Assembly (NCBI GenBank): GCA_964514055.1
Contig: CAZEPB010000007.1
Span: 8,085-72,084 of the forward strand
Source: SG8-32-3 sp964514055
GTDB taxonomy: Archaea; Thermoproteota; Bathyarchaeia; Bathyarchaeales; Bathycorpusculaceae
DNA length: 64,000 bases
Direction: 5' to 3'
Part shown: piece after piece, positions 44,340-51,885 of the stretch
Layout of the letters: the number at the start of each line of letters is the position of its first letter
Numbering within the stretch: the stretch's first letter is position 1
Translations under genes and position numbers: made by a program
Notes under the pieces: model-generated
Databases searched by the model: none
What the model saw: the letters and a program-made list of their open reading frames with translations, nothing else
What the model was told of the DNA's origin: nothing

Positions 44340-45128
44340 ATGTCAAAAGCAGTAGTTTTTATAATAGCCTTCTTGGTGTTCTTCGCAATAACCTTAGTAA
44401 TACCTGGCTTACCCCCAGGGGATATGATAGGCAGTTTCGTTGGAATTCCAGAAACAGTAGCTACAACATCTATTGCAGGAATTTCTGGCACAACTATGGT
44501 AAACGGCGTAATAAACGGACTCATCTGGGGAATCATCGTTTTCGCAATATACGCAGTGATCTACCGTACTCCAAAAAAGAAACTTCCTCAAATGATAACG
44601 CCCACCTACCCAACACCACCTCCACCTACACCCGCACCAGTAACCACGTCCGTAACGATGTCGCGGAAACCACGAGAAAAAAAGCGGCAACGCAAAACTA
44701 AAAGAAGAACGTACGTTGCTTTGGACCAAGACATTGAGACGATCGAAGGAATAGGACCTACATACGGCAATAAGCTTAGGAATTCAGGCGTCAAAGTCGT
44801 AGGAGACCTGTTGAGAGAAGGTTCTACAAGATTTGGGCGACGAATTTTAGCCAGAAAAGTTGACGTGGCTCCTGGAACATTGCTTAAGTGGGTTCATCGA
44901 GCGGACTTCTTCCGCATAAGAGGAATAGGAAAGCAATACTCTGAGCTGCTAGAGTCAGCGGGAGTCAGTACCGTGACGGAGCTCTCGAGGAGAGATCCGT
45001 ATAACTTGCACGCAAAATTAAGACGGGTCAACAGGGAAAAGAATCTGGTCAGACGGCTACCTCCAGTTACGACGGTTCGACGCTGGGTAAATAGCGCAAA
45101 AAACCTTAAACGCATAGTGGAAGACTAA
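44340..45128 (+). CDS. Membrane-anchored helix-hairpin-helix (DUF4332-like) protein
   Basis: The 262-residue protein has two membrane helices (about 5-24 and 56-78), a Pro/Thr linker (about 85-105), a strongly basic patch (REKKRQRKTKRR) and a soluble part (about 128-255) with two helix-hairpin-helix repeats: IETIEGIGPTYGNKLRNSG and FRIRGIGKQYSELLESAG, as in DUF4332. Such repeats bind DNA or nucleic acid non-specifically. A TATA-like TGTTATAAG lies about 30 bases before the ATG, suggesting a leaderless transcript. Chromosome tethering is a possible role, not shown. Confidence 0.72.
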   Translation: MSKAVVFIIAFLVFFAITLVIPGLPPGDMIGSFVGIPETVATTSIAGISGTTMVNGVINGLIWGIIVFAIYAVIYRTPKKKLPQMITPTYPTPPPPTPAPVTTSVTMSRKPREKKRQRKTKRRTYVALDQDIETIEGIGPTYGNKLRNSGVKVVGDLLREGSTRFGRRILARKVDVAPGTLLKWVHRADFFRIRGIGKQYSELLESAGVSTVTELSRRDPYNLHAKLRRVNREKNLVRRLPPVTTVRRWVNSAKNLKRIVED

Positions 45129-45135
45129 ACGATTG

Positions 45136-46038
45136 TTAAATTTCGTCAAGTCTTCTTTTCTTTACAGCTGAAAACCTTTTCTTTCCAGATTTGACTTGAA
45201 GCTCCCTGACAACAGTCTCCGTGGACGTCAGTTTCTTCAGCGCGGTTAGCCATGCTGCTGCATGCACATCAGAATGAAACACCCAGGACCTTTTGACCTT
45301 TATAGCTTCTTTCGGACAAACTTTTTGGCATGCTGAACAGAAAAGGCAAAACTCAGGCGAAACCACAGGTTTGCCGTTTTCATCCAACTCAATCGCGTGT
45401 GTACGGCATATGTCAACGCAAGCCCTGCATCCTTCTGGGCATAGATCGGTATTTACCTCGATGGCTCCTTGCAAGGGTTTTTTCACGTGTATGGCGCCCA
45501 AGGGGCATGCTGCCTCGCAAACTTTGCAGTACAAGCAAAGAGATTCATTGATGTCTATGTCGGTGACGCGTAGAATTTTCCCGTCTTCTGAACGCTTGAC
45601 TTCTACTTTGATGCTTTCCACAGGGCAGGATTCTTGACATTCGAGATTGCACTCTGGCTGGAAATAGCAAACATTCTTGTTGACTTTGATTTCTTTTAGC
45701 AAAACTGGAAAGGCTTCGTTCTTCACGACGTTTGTGGTTTCCTCGCCGTCAACTTCCATTTTCAAAGCATTATAAGGGCATAACACCACGCATTCGCCGC
45801 ACATGATGCACTTCTTAGGGTCAATGTCAATGGTTGGTTTCTTCTTAAGACGCCCATTAACAACTGAAGGCGGTTTTTCTTCTATGGCTTCTTTGGGACA
45901 AATTTGAGCGCAAATTCCACAGCCAGTGCATAGTTCCTTGTCTAAGCGTAGAAGATACTTTCTCGTTAGAAAGTTTCGGCTAAGAGTGATCTCCTTCCTT
46001 TTTTCTTTTTTTATTGTTTCTCCTCGCAAGACTTCCAA
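45136..46038 (-). CDS. Polyferredoxin with six 4Fe-4S motifs (last gene of Hdr operon)
   Basis: The 300-residue protein contains six CxxCxxC...CP-type cluster motifs, for example CTGCGICAQICP, CIMCGECVVLCP, CLYCKVCEAACP and CLFCSACQKVCP; two (CYFQPECNLECQESCP and CPEGCRACVDICR) have altered spacing. It is a cytoplasmic electron wire. It starts 3 bases after the HdrA-MvhD gene, so it should shuttle electrons to or from that complex. The C-terminal 60 residues are basic with no clusters. Confidence 0.87.
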   Translation of the reverse strand: MEVLRGETIKKEKRKEITLSRNFLTRKYLLRLDKELCTGCGICAQICPKEAIEEKPPSVVNGRLKKKPTIDIDPKKCIMCGECVVLCPYNALKMEVDGEETTNVVKNEAFPVLLKEIKVNKNVCYFQPECNLECQESCPVESIKVEVKRSEDGKILRVTDIDINESLCLYCKVCEAACPLGAIHVKKPLQGAIEVNTDLCPEGCRACVDICRTHAIELDENGKPVVSPEFCLFCSACQKVCPKEAIKVKRSWVFHSDVHAAAWLTALKKLTSTETVVRELQVKSGKKRFSAVKKRRLDEI

Positions 46039-46041
46039 CCT

Positions 46042-48522
46042 CTATTTTGCTGCTTCCATTGCTTTTTTAGGAGTTAGAGCGGCAACTGTCTTTTCTATTT
46101 CTTCTTTGGTGACGCCGTCCACGATTTTCTGCATTTCCTTGATTTTTGAAGCGAACTTTTCGCCCTCTGCGGCGCTGATCCATGCAAGCTGAAGCCTGTT
46201 CTTGTCTATGCCTAACTTCTCAAATTTGCTCCACAGTCGTTCTACCCGTTTCTTAGTTTGGTAGTTGGCGTTTATGTAGTGGCAATCGTTCAAGTGGCAC
46301 CCTGCAACCAGCACGGCTGCGGCGCCGTTTCTGAATGCTCTTTCCACGAATTTCGTGGCTACTCTTCCTGAACACATGGTTCGAATAATCCGAGCGATTG
46401 GTGGATATTGCATTCTGCTTACTCCCGCGAAGTCTGCTCCAGCGTAGGAGCACCAGTTACAGCAGAAAGCCACAATTTTCTTGTCCGCGTTTTCTCTGGT
46501 TGCCGCATCTATCTGCTCATTAAGTTGCGCATCGGTGAAGTGCCGCATCGTTATGGCTCCGAAGGGACACTCGGCACCACAGGTTCCACAGCCCGCGCAG
46601 GCTGCCTCAACCACTTCGGCTTTCTTGGTTTCTTTGTTCAGGGTGATAGCGTTGTAGGGACAAACTTTCGTACATAAACCACAGCCCTTACACAAGTCAG
46701 GGTCGACTTGAGACGTGATAGCTTCAACAGTCACGCTTCCCTTAGCCATAAGTATTCCAGCACGACCAGCCGCGGCACTTGCCTGTGTCACGCTGTCTTT
46801 GATGTCCTTGGGACCTTCAGCGCAACCAGCAAGAAAGACACCGCCAGTAGGGGTGTCCACAGGCTTCAGTTTAGGATGAGCTTCCATGAAGAAGCCGTCG
46901 GACGTTTTAGACAACGTGAGAAGACGCTGGATTACGCTGCTGTCAGATCTCGGTTCAATACCTACGGACAGAACCAGCATTTCGGTTTCCATTTTGTAAA
47001 ACTTGTTTGAGGTGAGGTCTTCTCCTACCAGAATCAAATTGTGGTTTTCCTTGTTTTCGGTAACCTCTCCCGGCAAACCCCGAATGAATACCACGCCCGC
47101 CTTTTTTGCTCTTTTGTAAAGGTCTTCAAAGCCTTTGCCGAAAGCTCTTATGTCCATGTAGTAAACGTAGAGCTTGATGTCAGGCCAGTGCTCCTTGATT
47201 AGCAGACAGTCCTTTATCGTGTTCATGCAACACACGTTGCTGCAGTACGGGTGCCCTTTTTTGTCACACACAGAGCGAGAGCCTATACATTGAATAAAAG
47301 CAACGTTCTTGGGAAGATTCATGTCGCTCGGTCGTTTTAGATGTCCTCCGGTGGGTCCCCCAGCGTTTATTATTCGTTCAAATTCCATGGAAGTTATTAC
47401 GTTTGGGTATTTCATGTAGCCGTATTCGGTTAAGGCAGTAGGATCAAACACATCCACGCCCGTGGCTACGATGATTGTTCCAACATCCAGTTCAACAATT
47501 TCCTCTTTCGCAGTGAAATCTATGGCGTCAGGACCGCAAACTTCCTTGCACTTCGCACAGGTGTTGTCGCCTATGCCGAGGCAGCTTTTCTCGTCAATCA
47601 AATAGAGGGCTGGCACGGCTTGAGCAAATGGAATGTAGATTGCCTTTCTGTAGGTGAGCCCTTCCTCAAACTCGTTAGGCACCTCTACTGGGCATACTTT
47701 GACGCAGTCGCCGCATGCCGTACACGTCTTTGTAACGTATCTGGGTTTTTTCTTCACTTTGACCTTGAAGTTTCCGATGTAGCCGCTTACGTCTACGACT
47801 TCACTGTTTGCCATCAATTCGATGTTAGGATGCCTTCCTGCGTCAGACATTTTCGGAGCCAAAATGCAGATTGAACAGTCCATGGTGGGGAAAGTTTTGT
47901 CAATTTGAGCCATTCTTCCGCCGATGCTTGGGTTCTTATCTACAAGATAGACCTGGTAGCCCGTGTCGCCCAAATCCAATGCCGCCTGAATACCTGCGAC
48001 TCCTGCGCCTATCACCAAAGCCTTTTTTGTCACTGGAACCACAGATTCTTTTTGGGGCTTGAGCAGGGCAACTTTGGCAACAGCCATTTTAACTATGTCT
48101 TTAGCTTTCTCTGTAGCCTTTTCCGGCTCATACAGGTGCACCCAACTGCAATGCTCCCTGATGTTTGCCATTTCAAACAGGTATTTGTTTAATCCTGCTT
48201 CCTCAACCATTCTTCTAAAAGTTGGCTCGTGAAGCCGCGGAGTACAAGAAGCCACAACAACCCGATTCAGCTTGTTCTCCACGATGTCTTTCTTCATGGA
48301 TTCTTGTCCAGGGTCAGAGCAGCTATACATGTTATCTTTCGCAAGAACCACATGAGGCAGAGTGGAAGCGTACTTCGTCACTTCTTCACAGTCTACAGAA
48401 CCCGCGATGTTTTTACCGCAGTGGCATATGTAAACGCCTATCCTGAGCTCCTCAGGTTCGGATTCCTTTTTTTGCTCTTCAGCCACTTTTTCTTCATCTT
48501 TCTGTTCTGCCATTTCTGTCAC
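46042..48522 (-). CDS. HdrA-MvhD fusion flavoprotein
   Basis: The 826-residue protein has the HdrA N-terminal cluster domain (about 25-155, ICHCGKN, SCTPRLHEP), the FAD domain (GAGVAGIQAALDLG at about 172; PTMDCSICILAPKM), an inserted ferredoxin (CTACGDCVKVCP, about 267-277), C-terminal ferredoxin pair (CKGCGLCTKVCP; CAGCGTCGAECP) and an MvhD domain (about 681-800: FCCNWCSYAGAD, MCSGRV, GCHLNDCHY). The order equals that of QmoB-like proteins. It would bifurcate or confurcate electrons at FAD and hand them to the MvhD cluster. It overlaps the HdrD gene by 4 bases. Confidence 0.9.
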   Translation of the reverse strand: MTEMAEQKDEEKVAEEQKKESEPEELRIGVYICHCGKNIAGSVDCEEVTKYASTLPHVVLAKDNMYSCSDPGQESMKKDIVENKLNRVVVASCTPRLHEPTFRRMVEEAGLNKYLFEMANIREHCSWVHLYEPEKATEKAKDIVKMAVAKVALLKPQKESVVPVTKKALVIGAGVAGIQAALDLGDTGYQVYLVDKNPSIGGRMAQIDKTFPTMDCSICILAPKMSDAGRHPNIELMANSEVVDVSGYIGNFKVKVKKKPRYVTKTCTACGDCVKVCPVEVPNEFEEGLTYRKAIYIPFAQAVPALYLIDEKSCLGIGDNTCAKCKEVCGPDAIDFTAKEEIVELDVGTIIVATGVDVFDPTALTEYGYMKYPNVITSMEFERIINAGGPTGGHLKRPSDMNLPKNVAFIQCIGSRSVCDKKGHPYCSNVCCMNTIKDCLLIKEHWPDIKLYVYYMDIRAFGKGFEDLYKRAKKAGVVFIRGLPGEVTENKENHNLILVGEDLTSNKFYKMETEMLVLSVGIEPRSDSSVIQRLLTLSKTSDGFFMEAHPKLKPVDTPTGGVFLAGCAEGPKDIKDSVTQASAAAGRAGILMAKGSVTVEAITSQVDPDLCKGCGLCTKVCPYNAITLNKETKKAEVVEAACAGCGTCGAECPFGAITMRHFTDAQLNEQIDAATRENADKKIVAFCCNWCSYAGADFAGVSRMQYPPIARIIRTMCSGRVATKFVERAFRNGAAAVLVAGCHLNDCHYINANYQTKKRVERLWSKFEKLGIDKNRLQLAWISAAEGEKFASKIKEMQKIVDGVTKEEIEKTVAALTPKKAMEAAK

Positions 48523-50132
48523 CTCTCCTTCCTGGCGTGTTTTATATCCAAGGCTTTTTCCACGAGCACTGGCAGGTCATACACTTTCACATCAACCTTC
48601 GAACGTTTAACAGGTAACTCGCCGTCCATCGCGCATTTCAGATGAATCTGGCATTTAGGACAAGCTGTGATTAACCATTCAGCACCAGTTGCCTTTGCCT
48701 CCATTAAACGGTCTATTTGAATCTGCTTAGCAATTTTTCCACAACTCAACCATGCACTTACTCCGCAGCACATGGAGTTTTCTCGATTCCGTTCCATCTC
48801 CAACAGGTCTGTTTCAGGAATACCCTTAATGACTTTGCGGGGTGCGTCGTACACGCCCATGTGCCTGCCAAGGCGACAGGGGTCTTGGTAAGCGACCTTC
48901 TTGTCCTTGAACACTTCAGGAAACTCAAGCTGCTCCTTTTCGATTATGTCGGCAAGAAATTCTGAAACGTGGACAACCTCAAAGCCTAGGTCGCCAACTA
49001 TTTTCGGATAGTCCAACTTCATAGTTCTGTAACATTCTGCGCAGGAGGTAACCACTTTTTTCGCCTTTGTCTCTCTTATAGCATCAACGTTCATTCTCGC
49101 CAGTTTCTCAAAGTTTTCCCTGTCTCCTGTGAAGTTCAGGTCGTGACCGCAGCACCTTTCGTTCTTGAGAATTACGGGTTCAATCCCTACCTTGTTCATT
49201 ATTCTTACTACGCTTTTGGCTGTTTCAATAGAGTTTGCTTTGATATCTTTAAAGATTACATCGAAGTAAGGTAGGCAGCCGACGAAGTACAAGGCGTCTC
49301 CGCTTTCGGAGATTTTGGCGTCTTTGGGAAGCCAACCAAGCCGTTTTTGTTTCGTCTTAGGGTTCGCCATTATTCTCTGCAAGTCTAGAAGCACATCCTT
49401 GTGGGAGCAGGTTCCAGTTATCCCCATCTGCTGCGCCTCTTCTCGACAAGCCCTCACGAAATCAACATAATGGACATCGGACGGGCACCTCTCTTGGCAA
49501 AGACCACAAGTTAGGCAGGTCCAGATGCCTGGATCATTCACGGAAATGTCTTCAGCGCCGCTCAAGATCCTCTTAACGGTCATTCTCGGAGAGAAATCAG
49601 GGTTCATCCTCGTTATCGGACAGCTACTGGAACACTTACCACACTCCAAACACAACCTGATGTTGGTGTCTTCTATGACCTGTGAAATTGGCACCTTCTT
49701 GGCAGGAGTCTCCTGCTGCTTGTGTTTTTGCTTTAATGGGTTTGGACCCATCCTCTTCAGTTTCGCCGTAAAGTCCGTTATGACGTTGGCGAATTTCTGT
49801 CCTTCAGAGGCTGATATCCATTCTAAACGCAGTCTTTCAGCGCCTAAACCCAAAAGCTTGAGTATTTTCTTGGTCGCTTTGACGTTCTTTTCGGCTTTTA
49901 GATTTCCACTGATGTAGTGGCAGTCACCTGGATGGCATCCAGAGACCAATACGCCGTCCACTCCGTTCATGAAGGCGTTCAAAATGAAGGAAGGCTCGAC
50001 TCTTCCGCTGCACATTACTCTGACAGACCTGACGTTGGCTGGGTAGCTGAGCCTGCTGGTTCCAGCGAGGTCTGCTCCCGCGTAACTGCACCAGTTGCAT
50101 AGAAACGCCAAAATCTCAGGTTTGCCCCTCAT
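48519..50132 (-). CDS. MvhD-HdrD fusion (disulfide reductase module)
   Basis: Residues about 5-130 form an MvhD domain (FLCNWCSYAGADLAG, C12 and C15; MCSGRV; GCHPGDCHY). After a linker come two ferredoxin motifs (CLECGKCSSSCP and CLTCGLCQERCP) and two CCG domains (ERCCGHD with SCAECY; NSMCCGVS with ACPKCQ), the HdrD layout that holds the non-cubane cluster reducing a disulfide. Physical fusion of MvhD to HdrD supplies a direct path from the HdrA complex to the reductase. Whether the substrate is CoM-S-S-CoB is unknown, because no methanogenesis genes are visible. Confidence 0.88.
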   Translation of the reverse strand: MRGKPEILAFLCNWCSYAGADLAGTSRLSYPANVRSVRVMCSGRVEPSFILNAFMNGVDGVLVSGCHPGDCHYISGNLKAEKNVKATKKILKLLGLGAERLRLEWISASEGQKFANVITDFTAKLKRMGPNPLKQKHKQQETPAKKVPISQVIEDTNIRLCLECGKCSSSCPITRMNPDFSPRMTVKRILSGAEDISVNDPGIWTCLTCGLCQERCPSDVHYVDFVRACREEAQQMGITGTCSHKDVLLDLQRIMANPKTKQKRLGWLPKDAKISESGDALYFVGCLPYFDVIFKDIKANSIETAKSVVRIMNKVGIEPVILKNERCCGHDLNFTGDRENFEKLARMNVDAIRETKAKKVVTSCAECYRTMKLDYPKIVGDLGFEVVHVSEFLADIIEKEQLEFPEVFKDKKVAYQDPCRLGRHMGVYDAPRKVIKGIPETDLLEMERNRENSMCCGVSAWLSCGKIAKQIQIDRLMEAKATGAEWLITACPKCQIHLKCAMDGELPVKRSKVDVKVYDLPVLVEKALDIKHARKER

Positions 50133-50136
50133 TCCA

Positions 50137-51885
50137 TCAACTCCTGTAAGCCGCCTCGATTTCAGCCAGTATCTGCTTGTCAGTGAAGTGTTTCATGGCG
50201 ATGGCACCTGTTGGGCAGGCAATGGCGCAGGAACCGCAGCCTTTGCAGACGACATCGTTGACTTTGGCGACGAGAATTGGCGCGCGGAAAAACGGTTCGA
50301 CTTCGAAGATTTTTTCTTCCAAGGTTATGGCGCTGTATTCGCAAACTTCTTTGCATTTGCCGCAGCCTCTGCAAAGGTCCTCGTTTACGCCAGCGGTGAT
50401 AGCTTCTGACCGCACGTGTCCTGCCGCCATTGGAATAGCTGCTGAAGAAGCGGCTGCATGAGCCTGAATTATGCTTTCATCCACAGCCTTCGGACTATGC
50501 GCTGTCCCACAAACGTATATCCCATCTGTCGCGAAGTCTACAGGTTTCAGCTTAATGTGAGCCTCAAGGAAGAATCCATCGGCACCAAGAGGCACCTTGA
50601 GAAGCGGAGACAACTCTTTGCCAGCTTCATGCTGAACTAGAGGCGTGGACAGCACGACCATGTCGGCGTCTATGGGAATTTCTTTGCCGATAAGAGTGTT
50701 GTAAACGTTGACGCTGAGCTTTCCGTCGGGTTCAGCTTTGACTGTTGGGGGTTTTTCGGGCAGATAGTTGATGAACTTCACGTTTTTTTCCTGAGCTCTC
50801 AAATAGTAATTTTCGTATTCTCTGCCGTAAGCTTGGAGTTGGCGGTACAGAACGTAAACGTCAGCGTCTGGCTTCGACTCTTTGATGAGAGAAGCGTTTT
50901 TCAAAGCGGTTGCACAGCAGATTCTTGAGCAGTACTCTCTTCCTCCTGGCTCCTCCATGGCGCCGACACATTGAATCATGACAATCTTGTTCACGTTATC
51001 AGGAAGCCCTTCCTTAAGGAGCCGTTCCAGTTCAAGCTGCGTTACCACGTTTTTCTGCTCGCCGTAACCGTACATTCCAGTTGGCTTGAATTCTTCTGCG
51101 CCAGTTGCCACGATTATAGTTCCGACGTTAAGTGTAACCTTGTCTTTTCCGTCTTTCAAAGCCGTAACTTCAAAGTTGCCGATGTAGCCCTTAACATCCT
51201 CTATAACTGTTGAAGTGTGCAACTCGATTTTTTTGTTTGCTTTCACCGCTCTAACCGCTGAATCCAAGAACTCAGACGCATCGTCATTGGTAGGATAGAG
51301 CTTGTCAAGCTTTCGCAGCATGCCGCCGACTTCAGCTTCTTTTTCCACAAGGTAAACTTTGAAGCCTTGATGCGCTAAACAAAGAGCGGCTTCCATGCCT
51401 GAGATGCCTGCACCGATGACAAGGGTGGCTGGTGTGACCTCCACTTCTGTTTCTTCTTGCGGTTTGAGCAGAAGGGCTTTTGCTACCGCCATCCGCACAA
51501 TGTCCTTGGCTTTCTTTGTTGCTTTCTTCGGTTCCTTCATGTGAACCCAAGAGCAATGCTCTCGAATGTTAGCCATCTCAAAAAGATACTTGTTAAGTCC
51601 AGCTTCTTCGCAGGTTGCTCTGAAAAGAGGTTCATGCGTTCTGGGAGTACACGACGCCACAACGACTCTGTTGAGATTGTGCTCCTTGATTTTATCGGTG
51701 ATTTTGCTTGTTCCCTCAGATGAGCACGTGTAAAGATTGCTCTCAGCATACGCCACTCCAGGCAGAGTCTTAGCGTATTCCACAACCTTTGGAACGTCAA
51801 CTACTCCACCGATGTTGATACCGCAGTGGCAGATGAAAACACCGATTCTCGGCTTCTCGTTTCGTTTCGGTTTTTTCTCAGTCAT
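50137..51885 (-). CDS. HdrA-like flavoprotein (short form without MvhD)
   Basis: The 582-residue protein has the HdrA N-terminal domain (ICHCGINIGG; SCTPRTHEP; REHCSW), an FAD domain (GAGISGMEAALCLAHQG; VGGMLRKLDKLYP) and two C-terminal ferredoxins (CRGCGKCKEVCE; CKGCGSCAIACP). The inserted ferredoxin seen in the sister HdrA proteins is missing, and the PTMDCSICILAPKM stretch is replaced by PTNDDASEFL, so two Cys normally present are gone. It overlaps the next upstream gene by 4 bases and ends 4 bases before the MvhD-HdrD gene. Probably a second flavin subunit of the same complex, as QmoA is to QmoB. Confidence 0.88.
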   Translation of the reverse strand: MTEKKPKRNEKPRIGVFICHCGINIGGVVDVPKVVEYAKTLPGVAYAESNLYTCSSEGTSKITDKIKEHNLNRVVVASCTPRTHEPLFRATCEEAGLNKYLFEMANIREHCSWVHMKEPKKATKKAKDIVRMAVAKALLLKPQEETEVEVTPATLVIGAGISGMEAALCLAHQGFKVYLVEKEAEVGGMLRKLDKLYPTNDDASEFLDSAVRAVKANKKIELHTSTVIEDVKGYIGNFEVTALKDGKDKVTLNVGTIIVATGAEEFKPTGMYGYGEQKNVVTQLELERLLKEGLPDNVNKIVMIQCVGAMEEPGGREYCSRICCATALKNASLIKESKPDADVYVLYRQLQAYGREYENYYLRAQEKNVKFINYLPEKPPTVKAEPDGKLSVNVYNTLIGKEIPIDADMVVLSTPLVQHEAGKELSPLLKVPLGADGFFLEAHIKLKPVDFATDGIYVCGTAHSPKAVDESIIQAHAAASSAAIPMAAGHVRSEAITAGVNEDLCRGCGKCKEVCEYSAITLEEKIFEVEPFFRAPILVAKVNDVVCKGCGSCAIACPTGAIAMKHFTDKQILAEIEAAYRS

